A stretch of 64,000 nucleotides of DNA from Cordylochernes scorpioides (GCA_030710605.1 CP092882.1:2933319-2997318); one strand, 5' to 3'. Positions 12,801 to 27,800 are shown, numbered from the stretch's first letter. Translations and numbers: made by a program. The notes: generated by a model not told the origin, from the sequence alone.

Positions 12801-15800
12801 ATTTTACCCGATTAATGTGTGTCTTTAAAAGGTAAGATTATTTTTATATATTTAAACTCTTTTAAAATAATTTTAATCGATCATTATCAAATAAATACGC
12901 CCCCGGAACCTGGGTTAATTAAAACTGTATTGTGAAATTTCGCACGTAGGGAGTTGAGGTTTTGGTTTAACATTTAGGCTAAAAGCACAAAAATTGCATT
13001 TCGAAAAACTTTCTTTTCCTTTTTAGAAGGTAGATTTTATTTAATCATTTAGTAATCTTTTTTCAATTTAAATTAATTGGAATTATTATTTATTTCGCAG
13101 CTTATTCATATATTTTGCTTCGTTTAATTTTAATTAGTGTAAATATAACGATCTACATCTTTAACGATAAGTGTAGTATTTTATCTCATAAGGTATATTA
13201 TTTTTAGAACAGTATTCTATTTTTTTTCTTTCTTATATTTAGAGTGCGTATAAATTTTATTAAAGTTGTAAAAAGTATATTTATTGAAAAAAGTATGTTT
13301 TACAATATAACTTGCTACATATATTTTACTATATGTTTGTTCCATGTAATATGTTTATGCTCTAATAGCATTTATATATATTTATATGGTTCAACCATAT
13401 TTTTATATGAATGCATTTAGATATATATCCTGACCCATATAGGGTTAATTAATAACTCATTTGACATTTTACCTTTATTTATGGTCTTGGCAATATATAT
13501 GTAAAGCTTTTTAGGTAAAAAAGAATTGAGGTATATTTTGAAATATAGATAAAAATCACAAGGAAGCAAGACCAGATCCAAATAAATAAATTATGTGTGG
13601 TTTCAGAAACAGCATTGTTACCATCTTCAGACAAAAGTACTGAATACATTCAGTAATTTTGTCTTTATAAGGTGACAATGCTGTTATTGAAACATCACAC
13701 ATAATTCGTTTATTTTTTATTTGGTCTTGCTTTTTTGATATTTTTAACATTGCCCTTGACTATTTGAAAATGATGCAAATTTCCTAATTATTTTATGCCA
13801 TTTTAAAAAGTACATTCTTTTGTAATAATATCTAATTTCCCACATTTTCCTAAAACTGCCAACAATAAACTAATAAAAAAAAAATCCAAGTCTGGGTATT
13901 TCAGTATTGCAGATATATTACATTTTTAAAAGTTGTTTAACTATAGATTTACATGCCGGATTAGGTGCCCTTAAAAATGTTTAATCTGGCTGTTTCTTCT
14001 TGAACTGCCGAGAGTGAAGTGGAGAAAGTGAAATTTTCAGGTTGCGAGGCCCATTTCCCTTAATTCACACTAATCCTTTGATTTTTTTTTTCATTTTTTA
14101 GATACCAAAGCCAAGTTTGGTTACTTGCACTCACTGGAGGGGTTTGACTTTTTCAAGAATCAGGGGTCATTGGGGCAATTTTTTTTTTTCAGAACAAATT
14201 CCCCAAAACTGGATTCGATGATCCCGGGTCGTGGTTTTTAAAAATCAACAGTTTAGACCACTCCTCCAAAAAAGCACTCTATACATTAGATGTGTTTGTG
14301 AAATTGATCTTATATTTCAGATTATTTTTACCAGAATTTTTAATTTTGATATTTGCAGTTCATCTCCATTGTGCTGAAAGAAAATTCTTTACTTAAAGTT
14401 TTAAAAACAGTTGGGGGCTCTATTCATTCAAGAGTAAACCCCACTCGAACAATACCCGGGCGAAGCCGGGTCCATATATCTATATAGGCTCAATTTATTG
14501 GGCAGTTTTTTCAACCAAATTAGACTTTTTTTTAGGCCTTCTTCCATTGTCTTTTTTTTTTTTTTTTTTTGTTTTGCTGTCATTTGTTTAGGTAGTATTT
14601 AGATCAGTGATTCTCAACCTTTTTTTTGTTGCGGCATTATTTTAAAGATTTGAAAATTTGGCGGCACAATTTTAGAATTTCGCGGCACACTTTTGCTAAC
14701 TTGAATGCAAGAAAATTCAAATTATGTATCAATATTTCTATGCAAAATCTAAGTAATATACATCTCTAACATTCAATTTGCTAATTTCGTTATTTTAAAA
14801 AGTAAAAAAATGAAAAAGAAAAAAAGAAAAACCATTACAAACGTGAACATAATCATATGCCTAAAATTCAGCGACACATTTTTAGAATTTCGCGGCACAC
14901 AAAATTACCGCGGCACATTGGTTGAGAATCACTGATTTAGATTTATCTGCTTCATAATATGTAGCTGCTCATATATATCTACTAGCCGAGTGGCCCGGGC
15001 AACGCCCGGGTTTTACCCGACTGGACCCGGCTTCGCCTGTGTAGTGTTCGAGCGAGGTTTACTCATGAATGAATAGAGGCCCCAACTGTTTGTAAACTCA
15101 ATGTAATGAATTTTCTTTCAGCAAAATGGAGATAAATTGCAAACAGCAATATCGAAAATGCTTGTGAAAAAATCTGAAATATAGGATCCATTTCACAAAC
15201 ACATCTAATGAATAGAGTGCTGTTTGGAGGAGTGGTCTAAACTGTTAATTTTTAAAAACCATGACCCGGGATCATTGAATGCAGATTTAGACACTTTGTT
15301 CTGAAAAAAAAAAATTGCCCCAATGGCTCCTGATTCTTGAAAAAGTCCAACCCCTCCAGTGAGTGCAAGTAACCAAACAGGGCTTTTATTCTTAAAAATT
15401 AAAAAAAAAAAATCTAATGATTAGTTTGAATAAAGGAAAATGGTCGGCACAACCTGAAAATTTCACTTTGTCCACTTCACTCTCGGCTGTCCAAGAAAAA
15501 ACAGCCAGAGCAAACATTTTAAAGGGCACCTAATCCGGCACTTACATTTCTAAATAGTTAATTTGCATAGTTTTCTAATAGTCAAGGGCAATTTTAAAAA
15601 TACCAAAAAAGCAAGACCAAATAAAAAAATATATATATATGTGTGATGTTTCAGTAACAGCATTGTTGCCATATAAAGACAAAATTACTGAATGTATTCA
15701 GTACCTTTGTCTGAAGATAGCCAAAATGTAACTGAAACCACACATAAAGTAATTATTTGTATTCGGTCTTGCTTCCTTTTTTTTTGTAATTATCCCTAGT

Positions 15801-18800
15801 ACGCGTGGTACAGGCCATGATAACCATGGTGGGTAGGTAGCGACTGCTTTTACTGTAAGCGCACCACATGTCTACAAATGTGATACATTGCTACCAGCTA
15901 AATGCATTTTCACTATGGTGTGATTTCCACATGATGGATCTGTAGACACATTATAATCTCTCCAGAGCTTAAGGTAGCAAACAGTACTTTCACATTATAT
16001 AAATATCAATGCCAAAAGCCAGAGTTATGATAGCTGTTGCAGTGTAATGTAGACCTGCAGGATGGGAAAAAGCAATATTATTTCCGGCTTTAATTTTAAA
16101 AGTACAGTAGAACTTGGATAATTCGAACTTCTTTAATTCGAAAACCTCTTTAATTCGAATATTTTCTTGGTCCCTAGAAACCTTAAGCCTTTATTCAAAA
16201 CATCTTTAATTCGAATTTTTGGATAATTCGAATTTTTTTTATGGTCCCTTGGGGTTCGAATTATCCAAGTTCGACTGTATTATGAAACGTTAAAGATAGA
16301 ATCTTAATTTTTGAAGAATGAAAAAATGCTAACTTGATGTGTATTAATTTAGTCTAAAAACAAACAGCATGTAAAAGTAAGCACCAATCGAAAGCATTTA
16401 TTAGCTCTAACAGTGCTGCCCCCAGTGGTAAAAGCTTGGAGCTAACGCTTCACGGGTTGGTAAAGTTTATGTTAATAATATATTAACTTAACAATATTCC
16501 ATCTCTTGCTAACACAAATTTTAAAAATAACATGCATAAAAATAAAGCAATTCTTAAAATCATAAATGAAGCATCATTAAATTAAATGGGAGAGAAATGG
16601 TGTTCCAAAATTTTTTTTTGTTGTAAAACTTTGACCTTTATATTTTTACAAATTCTTAAAGTATATAACCCAAACCAAATTGTCTATAAAATTCTGCAAA
16701 CAAATATAATATTATAGAGGCATGAAAATACCAATGGTGTAAAAATCAAAACAGCAAAGTTATCCTGATAAATGCAATGAGCTATGATAAGGTGTGTTGC
16801 AGGCTAACAAAAACCTTAATTGAACCAGAAATGTTGATACCATAAAAAAAATAAAAAAACAATTTTCAAGAATAGAGTTATGTAAATGAATTAAATGTGA
16901 AAAAATTAAAATAAAATAAAGTAAAAAAAGCTTTATTGATGAAACTACAGTAGAGCAATAATGATAACAAATTATTCATAAATTATGTAGTTACAAAAGT
17001 CAAGCTTCCCAAAATCATTATTCGAAGAAATCTCTTTCAAAATTGTCAAAATCTATATCAAAGCCCCCTGATAAACAATTTTGCGTGTCTTGCTAAAAGT
17101 AGAACTAAAGACAAATAAATTTTTAGGGCTGGAAACACGGGAGCATGCTACATAGAGTTGCCCATGCGAGAAACAGGGAGACTCAAGATGCACACCAACT
17201 ACTTGCAATGTTTGACCCTGAAGCATGCTGAACCCTAGAGCTATTGGAACGCTGAGAAAGTTTGCTTCTCCTATGGCTTGGCATACCTACAAACACAAAG
17301 CATTAGTAAAAATAAAAATAAGGATAACTGAAAAATGTAAAACATAAAGGACTGAGATTGAAAAAAAAAATTCAAAAATAGTGTATTAAAATAAGCGCGA
17401 CTCATGACTAAGGCCAAAATAAAAAAAAAGCATAGAAATATTCTGAAAGGAGGGGAAAAATGCATAAAACTAAGCGAAAACGTAAAACAACTGATTAAAA
17501 AAAATCAAATGGAAGAAGACGTAAAAAAAAAAATACAATTAGCTGAAAAAATATGCACAACAAATATGAGTAGAACATACATAGATATATATGAGCAGCT
17601 ACATATTATGAAGCAGATAAATCTAAATCAGTGATTCTCAACCAATGTGCCGCGGTAATTTTGTGTGCCGCGAAATTCTAAAAATGTGTCGCTGAATTTT
17701 AGGCATATGATTATGTTCACGTTTGTAATGGTTTTTCTTTTTTTCTTTTTCATTTTTTTACTTTTTAAAATAACGAAATTAGCAAATTGAATGTTAGAGA
17801 TGTATATTACTTAGATTTTGCATAGAAATATTGATACATAATTTGAATTTTCTTGCATTCAAGTTAGCAAAAGTGTGCCGCGAAATTCTAAAATTGTGCC
17901 GCCAAATTTTCAAATCTTTAAAATAATGCCGCAACAAAAAAAAGGTTGAGAATCACTGATCTAAATACTACCTAAACAAATGACAGCAAAACAAAAAAAA
18001 AAAAAAAAAAAGACAATGGAAGAAGGCCTAAAAAAAAGTCTAATTTGGTTGAAAAAACTGCCCAATAAATTGAGCCTATATAGATATATGGACCCGGCTT
18101 CGCCCGGGTATTGTTCGAGTGGGGTTTACTCTTGAATGAATAGAGCCCCCAACTGTTTTTAAAACTTTAAGTAAAGAATTTTCTTTCAGCACAATGGAGA
18201 TGAACTGCAAATATCAAAATTAAAAATTCTGGTAAAAATAATCTGAAATATAAGATCAATTTCACAAACACATCTAATGTATAGAGTGCTTTTTTGGAGG
18301 AGTGGTCTAAACTGTTGATTTTTAAAAACCACGACCCGGGATCATCGAATCCAGTTTTGGGGAATTTGTTCTGAAAAAAAAAAATTGCCCCAATGACCCC
18401 TGATTCTTGAAAAAGTCAAACCCCTCCAGTGAGTGCAAGTAACCAAACTTGGCTTTGGTATCTAAAAAATGAAAAAAAAATCAAAGGATTAGTGTGAATT
18501 AAGGGAAATGGGCCTCGCAACCTGAAAATTTCACTTTCTCCACTTCACTCTCGGCAGTTCAAGAAGAAACAGCCAGATTAAACATTTTTAAGGGCACCTA
18601 ATCCGGCATGTAAATCTATAGTTAAACAACTTTTAAAAATGTAATATATCTGCAATACTGAAATACCCAGACTTGGATTTTTTTTTTATTAGTTTATTGT
18701 TGGCAGTTTTAGGAAAATGTGGGAAATTAGATATTATTACAAAAGAATGTACTTTTTAAAATGGCATAAAATAATTAGGAAATTTGCATCATTTTCAAAT

Positions 18801-21800
18801 AGTCAAGGGCAATGTTAAAAATATCAAAAAAGCAAGACCAAATAAAAAATAAACGAATTATGTGTGATGTTTCAATAACAGCATTGTCACCTTATAAAGA
18901 CAAAATTACTGAATGTATTCAGTACTTTTGTCTGAAGATGGTAACAATGCTGTTTCTGAAACCACACATAATTTATTTATTTGGATCTGGTCTTGCTTCC
19001 TTGTGATTTTTATCTATATTTCAAAATATACCTCAATTCTTTTTTACCTAAAAAGCTTTACATATATATTGCCAAGACCATAAATAAAGGTAAAATGTCA
19101 AATGAGTTATTAATTAACCCTATATGGGTCAGGATATATATCTAAATGCATTCATATAAAAATATGGTTGAACCATATAAATATATATAAATGCTATTAG
19201 AGCATAAACATATTACATGGAACAAACATATAGTAAAATATATGTAGCAAGTTATATTGTAAAACATACTTTTTTCAATAAATATACTTTTTACAACTTT
19301 AATAAAATTTATACGCACTCTAAATATAAGAAAGAAAAAAAATAGAATACTGTTCTAAAAATAATATACCTTATGAGATAAAATACTACACTTATCGTTA
19401 AAGATGTAGATCGTTATATTTACACTAATTAAAATTAAACGAAGCAAAATATATGAATAAGCTGCGAAATAAATAATAATTCCAATTAATTTAAATTGAA
19501 AAAAGATTACTAAATGATTAAATAAAATCTACCTTCTAAAAAGGAAAAGAAAGTTTTTCGAAATGCAATTTTTGTGCTTTTAGCCTAAATGTTAAACCAA
19601 AACCTCAACTCCCTACGTGCGAAATTTCACAATACAGTTTTAATTAACCCAGGTTCCGGGGGCGTATTTATTTGATAATGATCGATTAAAATTATTTTAA
19701 AAGAGTTTAAATATATAAAAATAATCTTACCTTTTAAAGACACACATTAATCGGGTAAAATTACAAAACAACAACGTGTAAAATTATTAACCAATCAGAT
19801 TCATTTATCGTCGCGACCAGTGCGCCGCCAAGCGGTAAAAGGCTTGAACTAAGGAATTTTGGTTTAACATTTTTTAAAAATAGCACATTAAACCTTTTCG
19901 TTTTTTGAATAGCCTATATGTTAAACGAAATCTTCAGCTACCTACATGCGAAATTCCATAATGATTGAGTCAGTAGATTTTGCGTGATGCGATAACAAAC
20001 ATCGATTTCGCATTTCATTTTTATAGATATAAAGGATGTATGTTCTACTCATATTTGTTGTGCATATTTTTTCAGCTAATTGTATTTTTTTTTTTACGTC
20101 TTCTTCCATTTGATTTTTTTTAATCAGTTGTTTTACGTTTTCGCTTAGTTTTATGCATTTTTCCCCTCCTTTCAGAATATTTCTATGCTTTTTTTTTATT
20201 TTGGCCTTAGTCATGAGTCGCGCTTATTTTAATACACTATTTTTGAATTTTTTTTTTCAATCTCAGTCCTTTATGTTTTACATTTTTCAGTTATCCTTAT
20301 TTTTATTTTTACTAATGCTTTGTGTTTGTAGGTATGCCAAGCCATAGGAGAAGCAAACTTTCTCAGCGTTCCAATAGCTCTAGGGTTCAGCATGCTTCAG
20401 GGTCAAACATTGCAAGTAGTTGGTGTGCATCTTGAGTCTCCCTGTTTCTCGCATGGGCAACTCTATGTAGCATGCTCCCGTGTTTCCAGCCCTAAAAATT
20501 TATTTGTCTTTAGTTCTACTTTTAGCAAGACACGCAAAATTGTTTATCAGGGGGCTTTGATATAGATTTTGACAATTTTGAAAGAGATTTCTTCGAATAA
20601 TGATTTTGGGAAGCTTGACTTTTGTAACTACATAATTTATGAATAATTTGTTATCATTATTGCTCTACTGTAGTTTCATCAATAAAGCTTTTTTTACTTT
20701 ATTTTATTTTAATTTTTTCACATTTAATTCATTTACATAACTCTATTCTTGAAAATTGTTTTTTTATTTTTTTTATGGTATCAACATTTCTGGTTCAATT
20801 AAGGTTTTTGTTAGCCTGCAACACACCTTATCATAGCTCATTGCATTTATCAGGATAACTTTGCTGTTTTGATTTTTACACCATTGGTATTTTCATGCCT
20901 CTATAATATTATATTTGTTTGCAGAATTTTATAGACAATTTGGTTTGGGTTATATACTTTAAGAATTTGTAAAAATATAAAGGTCAAAGTTTTACAACAA
21001 AAAAAAATTTTGGAACACCATTTCTCTCCCATTTAATTTAATGATGCTTCATTTATGATTTTAAGAATTGCTTTATTTTTATGCATGTTATTTTTAAAAT
21101 TTGTGTTAGCAAGAGATGGAATATTGTTAAGTTAATATATTATTAACATAAACTTTACCAACCCGTGAAGCGTTAGCTCCAAGCTTTTACCACTGGGGGC
21201 AGCACTGTTAGAGCTAATAAATGCTTTCGATTGGTGCTTACTTTTACATGCTGTTTGTTTTTAGACTAAATTAATACACATCAAGTTAGCATTTTTTCAT
21301 TCTTCAAAAATTAAGATTCTATCTTTAACGTTTCATAATACAGTCGAACTTGGATAATTCGAACCCCAAGGGACCATAAAAAAAATTCGAATTATCCAAA
21401 AATTCGAATTAAAGATGTTTTGAATAAAGGCTTAAGGTTTCTAGGGACCAAGAAAATATTCGAATTAAAGAGGTTTTCGAATTAAAGAAGTTCGAATTAT
21501 CCAAGTTCTACTGTACTTTTAAAATTAAAGCCGGAAATAATATTGCTTTTTCCCATCCTGCAGGTCTACATTACACTGCAACAGCTATCATAACTCTGGC
21601 TTTTGGCATTGATATTTATATAATGTGAAAGTACTGTTTGCTACCTTAAGCTCTGGAGAGATTATAATGTGTCTACAGATCCATCATGTGGAAATCACAC
21701 CATAGTGAAAATGCATTTAGCTGGTAGCAATGTATCACATTTGTAGACATGTGGTGCGCTTACAGTAAAAGCAGTCGCTACCTACCCACCATGGTTATCA

Positions 21801-24800
21801 TGGCCTGTACCACGCGTACTAGGGATAATTACAAAAAAAAAGGAAGCAAGACCGAATACAAATAATTACTTTATGTGTGGTTTCAGTTACATTTTGGCTA
21901 TCTTCAGACAAAGGTACTGAATACATTCAGTAATTTTGTCTTTATATGGCAACAATGCTGTTACTGAAACATCACACATATATATATATTTTTTTATTTG
22001 GTCTTGCTTTTTTGGTATTTTTAAAATTGCCCTTGACTATTAGAAAACTATGCAAATTAACTATTTAGAAATGTAAGTGCCGGATTAGGTGCCCTTTAAA
22101 ATGTTTGCTCTGGCTGTTTTTTCTTGGACAGCCGAGAGTGAAGTGGACAAAGTGAAATTTTCAGGTTGTGCCGACCATTTTCCTTTATTCAAACTAATCA
22201 TTAGATTTTTTTTTTTTAATTTTTAAGAATAAAAGCCCTGTTTGGTTACTTGCACTCACTGGAGGGGTTGGACTTTTTCAAGAATCAGGAGCCATTGGGG
22301 CAATTTTTTTTTTTCAGAACAAAGTGTCTAAATCTGCATTCAATGATCCCGGGTCATGGTTTTTAAAAATTAACAGTTTAGACCACTCCTCCAAACAGCA
22401 CTCTATTCATTAGATGTGTTTGTGAAATGGATCCTATATTTCAGATTTTTTCACAAGCATTTTCGATATTGCTGTTTGCAATTTATCTCCATTTTGCTGA
22501 AAGAAAATTCATTACATTGAGTTTACAAACAGTTGGGGCCTCTATTCATTCATGAGTAAACCTCGCTCGAACACTACACAGGCGAAGCCGGGTCCAGTCG
22601 GGTAAAACCCGGGCGTTGCCCGGGCCACTCGGCTAGTAGATTATAAACACAAGGTAATAAGACCAAATAAATAAATGGTGTGTGACGTTTTGGTAACAGC
22701 GTTGTTACCATCTTCAGACAAAAGTACTGAATGAGAAATTTTACCACAGCATGGTTTAAATAGTTACTGTTATCAAGTGTAAACAAGATAACAGATAAGA
22801 AGAAGATATTTATCTGAGAAACACAGAATATTATTCTTAAAATTAAAAGTGGAAAAAAAAACCTTTTTTTTTTTTTAAATATAATTAAAAGCATATCTAT
22901 AAATATCATTTATATTTCCTCTTTCTTCCATTCTGTTAATTGTAGCACATTTCTTTTGAATGAAAAATGCTTCTTTAAATTGTCTCTTAAAATAATTTTT
23001 CTCATAATCTAGTATATTTGTTACTTTTAGGTTAAAATTATTATGTCCTGTGATTTTTCTATGTTCTACAAGTGCAGAATTCTCAATTTTATCCCATTTC
23101 AGAGCATATTCATGGTTTTTCATTCTTTCTTTTAAAGTTCTGGATGTTTGTCCTACATAACATTGGTCACATTTTTCACATTTCACTTCATAAATTAAAC
23201 CTGCTCTTTTTGGTATGTGAGTGTTCTTATGGTTGTTGATATATTGAGAGATAGATGGTTTCCATGCAATTTTTATTTTTTCATACTTTTTGAATATATT
23301 AGTAAAATTTCTTGCAAATTTTTGGTTTATAAATGGCAATTTGATAAATTTGGCTTCTTTGTTTTTGCACTTTAGATTTTGAATTAAAGTATTATTCTCA
23401 TATTTTTGGTTCATGTCTTCTATTATTCTATTTATCAATTTGATGGGAAAATCTTCATTGATTAGTTCTTTTTTCATATTGTTAATGTCTATATTTCTTT
23501 TAGTTGTATCATTAATGAGCGTAAAAGTTCTATATATAAGAGCTTTTACTAATCCTACTTTTTGGCTGAAATGGTGCTGTGAGCTATAGTTCCAATAAGT
23601 TCCTGTATGTGTTTGTATATAGAGGTTGTAATGTTGTTATTGTTGTATGATAAGTTCATGTCCAGGAAATTTATTGATTTGTTGTTATCTACTTCCATAG
23701 AGTAATTGATATCAGGACATAGATTGTTGAAAGTATCCAAAATTTTTTGTTCACTTCCCTGATTAATAAATAAAATGGAGTCATCCACATATCTTTTAAA
23801 ATTATAAACATCATTTTTTAGTGAATTTAGAGCTTTTATTTCTAATTGGCCTATAGTAATACAAGCTGCATTTGGTGATATTGGACTACCCGCACCTTTC
23901 ATTTGGAGATATATTTTATCAGATAACTATCTTCTTCTTATCTGTTATCTTGTTTACACTTGATGACAGTAACTCTTTAAAAACATGCTGTGGTAAAACT
24001 TCTCATTCAGTACTTTTGTCTGAAGATGGTAACATTGCTGTTACCGAAACGTCACACTATTTATTTATTTGGTCTTATTACCTTGTGTTTATGAGATCTA
24101 CAAGGGATTTTTGAAATCCCCTCAAAATGTACTAAAGAGGTGTTTAGCTGGAGGAGTGGCTGGGTCAAATTCTATGGCCATAACATTGGTGGGAGGTTAT
24201 ATACTGATTGCATAACCTCAGACCAGCAAATAAGACACAACACCTGCTATGGCAAAGTCAGACAAAAGCCAACCCTAGTTTCGGGCTATGGTCCTCGCCA
24301 GCACAGGGACGGCTTGTATGGCCTGCTCATCACTTTTGGACCATCCTCAGTTAGTCTTCTTCTTTCTTATCTCCACTCAATTATATTAGGGTATCTATTA
24401 TTAGGGAAACTTTTGATGGTGTCTGCCGGGGAAGAGTAGAGCTCATCAATGGACGAGTCAATACAGTCAATAATGTGTTTTGGGGATCCTCAATCAGTGA
24501 GACCTTTCTATCCCTCTCAGCAACACCGGAACTTGGATTCCTTCTTGTAGACATTCCAACATGATTCTCAAGGTAATATTTAGCAATACTGATGATGGTG
24601 TTACATTGCACACTAATTATTGACTTGGATTTGGTGTCTTATATTTCTAATCTATAAATCCAAATTGCACTTTATCTCATGAATTGATTATTTGAAAAAA
24701 AAAATGGTACAAAAGATATATTTTTGAAGCATTTCAAAACACATTTGGCATCCATTCCTTGATTTCACAGGAGGACCAGCTATTTTGGTGGTTGATGTAT

Positions 24801-27800
24801 CGTCTGCACCATGCTGACGAGGGCCAACTGCCTGAAATGTGCACTTTATTGTTTTTCTTGATTTAGCAAGAAAAAGGGGTTTGGCTAATAAAATATATAT
24901 ATATTTAAATGATGATTAATTGATATCATTTATTCAGACAACACATCATTGACTGTATTGACTCATCCTTTGATGACCTCTACTCATCCCCAGCAAACAC
25001 CATCAACAAGCTCTACAAGCTTGATATCCTGATATGATTGAGTGGAGATAAGAAAGAAGACACATCCCCAGCAGACACCATCAACAAGCTCTACAAGCTT
25101 GATATCCTGATATGATTGAGTGGAGATAAGAAAGAAGACACATCCCCAGCAAACACCATCAACAAGCTCTACAAGCTTGATATCCTGATATGATTGAGTG
25201 GAGATAAGAAAGAAGACACATCCCCAGCAGACACCATCAACAAGCTCTACAAGCTTGATATCCTGATATGATTGAGTGGAGATAAGAAAGAAGACACATC
25301 CCCAGCAGACACCATCAACAAGCTTAATATCCTGATATGATTGAGTGGAGATAAGAAAGAAGACACATCCCCAGCAGACACCATCAACAAGCTCTACAAG
25401 CTTGATATCCTGATATGATTGAGTGGAGATAAGAAAGAAGACACATCCCCAGCAGACACCATCAACAAGCTTAATATCCTGATATGATTGAGTGGAGATA
25501 AGAAAGAAGACACATCCCCAGCAGACACCATCAACAAGCTCTACAAGCTTAATATCCTGATATGATTGAGTGGCGATAAGAAAGAAGACACATCCCCAGC
25601 AGACACCATCAACAAGCTCTACAAGCTTAATATCCTGATATGATTGAGTGGAGATAAGAAAGAAGACACATCCCCAGCAGACACCATCAACAAGCTCTAC
25701 AAGCTTAATATCCTGATATGATTGAGTGGAGATAAGAAAGAAGACACATCCCCAGCAGACACCATCAACAAGCTCTACAAGCTTATTATCCTGATATGAT
25801 TGAGTGGAGATAAGAAAGAAGACACATCCCCAGCAGACACCATCAACAAGCTCTACAAGCTTAATATCCTGATATGATTGAGTGGAGATAAGAAAGAAGA
25901 CACATCCCCAGCAGACACCATCAACAAGCTCTACAAGCTTATTATCCTGATATGATTGAGTGGAGATAAGAAAGAAGACACATCCCCAGCAGACACCATC
26001 AACAAGCTCTACAAGCTTAATATCCTGATATGATTGAGTGGAGATAAGAAAGAAGACACATCCCCAGCAGACACCATCAACAAGCTCTACAAGCTTATTA
26101 TCCTGATATGATTGAGTGGAGATAAGAAAGAAGACACATCCCCAGCAGACACCATCAACAAGCTCTACAAGCTTAATATCCTGATATGATTGAGTGGAGA
26201 TAAGAAAGAAGACACATCCCCAGCAAACACCATCAACAAGCTCTACAAGCTTAATATCCTGATATGATTGAGTGGAGATAAGAAAGAAGACACATCCCCA
26301 GCAAACACCATCAACAAGCTCTACAAGCTTAATATCCTGATATGATTGAGTGGAGATAAGAAAGAAGACACATCCCCAGCAGACACCATCAACAAGCTCT
26401 ACAAGCTTATTATCCTGATATGATTGAGTGGAGATAAGAAAGAAGACACATCCCCAGCAAACACCATCAACAAGCTCTACAAGCTTAATATCCTGATATG
26501 ATTGAGTGGAGATAAGAAAGAAGACACATCCCCAGCAGACACCATCAACAAGCTCTACAAGCTTATTATCCTGATATGATTGAGTGGAGATAAGAAAGAA
26601 GACACATCCCCAGCAAACACCATCAACAAGCTCTACAAGCTTAATATCCTGATATGATTGAGTGGAGATAAGAAAGAAGACACATCCCCAGCAGACACCA
26701 TCAACAAGCTCTACAAGCTTATTATCCTGATATGATTGAGTGGAGATAAGAAAGAAGACACATCCCCAGCAGACACCATCAACAAGCTCTACAAGCTTAT
26801 TATCCTGATATGATTGAGTGGAGATAAGAAAGAAGACACATCCCCAGCAGACACCATCAACAAGCTCTACAAGCTTATTATCCTGATATGATTGAGTGGA
26901 GATAAGAAAGAAGACACATCCCCAGCAGACACCATCAACAAGCTCTATAAGCTTATTATCCTGATATGATTGAGTGGAGATAAGAAAGAAGACACATCCC
27001 CAGCAGACACCATCAACAAGCTCTACAAGCTTAATATCCTGATATGATTGAGTGGAGATAAGAAAGAAGACACATCCCCAGCAGACACCATCAACAAGCT
27101 CTACAAGCTTAATATCCTGATATGATTGAGTGGAGATAAGAAAGAAGACACATCCCCAGCAGACACCATCAACAAGCTCTACAAGCTTATTATCCTGATA
27201 TGATTGAGTGGAGATAAGAAAGAAGACACATCCCCAGCAGACACCATCAACAAGCTCTACAAGCTTAATATCCTGATATGATTGAGTGGAGATAAGAAAG
27301 AAGACACATCCCCAGCAGACACCATCAACAAGCTCTACAAGCTTATTATCCTGATATGATTGAGTGGAGATAAGAAAGAAGACACATCCCCAGCAGACAC
27401 CATCAACAAGCTCTACAAGCTTAATATCCTGATATGATTGAGTGGAGATAAGAAAAAAGACACATCCCCAGCAAACACCATCAACAAGCTCTACAAGCTT
27501 AATATCCTGATATGATTGAGTGGAGATAAGAAAGAAGACACATCCCCAGCAAACACCATCAACAAGCTCTACAAGCTTAATATCCTGATATGATTGAGTG
27601 GAGATAAGAAAGAAGACACATCCCCAGCAGACACCATCAACAAGCTCTACAAGCTTATTATCCTGATATGATTGAGTGGAGATAAGAAAGAAGACACATC
27701 CCCAGCAGACACCATCAACAAGCTCTACAAGCTTGATATCCTGATATGATTGAGTGGAGATAGGAAAGAAGACACATCCCCAGCAGACACCATCAACAAG

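Larger units (their letters stand above)
14982..20036 (-). mobile_element. Helitron 1, inner copy inserted in reverse into its twin
   Basis: 5,055 nt. On the minus strand it starts with the same TCCTTTATATC end (20036) and ends with the same hairpin and CTAG (14982-14985). Flanks are A (14981) and T (20037). It matches Helitron 2 block for block (12526-14981 with 17582-20036; 20037-22636 with 14982-17581) with a one-base total length difference, so it is very young. Confidence 0.9.
12526..22636 (+). mobile_element. Helitron 2, outer copy (split by Helitron 1)
   Basis: Starts TCCTTTATATCTATAAAAATG after an A (12525) and ends with hairpin CCCGGGCGTTGCCCGGG, a spacer and CTAG (22633-22636) before a T, the canonical Helitron A^T insertion. 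Its own sequence is 12526-14981 plus 20037-22636 (5,056 nt). The rest is the inverted copy, Helitron 1. It is non-autonomous; only a helicase C-terminal remnant remains (20353-20565). Confidence 0.9.
12503..24090 (-). mobile_element. Penelope-like element, interrupted by a Helitron
   Basis: The Penelope unit is 12503-12525 plus 22637-24090 (about 1.48 kb). An exact 13-bp duplication (atgagatctacaa) lies at 12490-12502 and 24091-24103. Inverted terminal repeats (22637-22812 and 23915-24090) flank two minus-strand coding blocks: RT (23555-23902) and GIY-YIG endonuclease (22875-23477). The N-terminal part of the RT is missing and the frame is broken at about 23610. A Helitron entered its terminus between 12525 and 22637. 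Confidence 0.85.

Noticed and set aside
13556-19006. Pairs of identical short open frames (13556-13750 and 18812-19006; 17271-17465 and 20153-20347)
   Set aside because: They are mirror copies inside the two Helitrons, lie over Penelope-derived palindromes or helicase-adjacent DNA, and have no family match.
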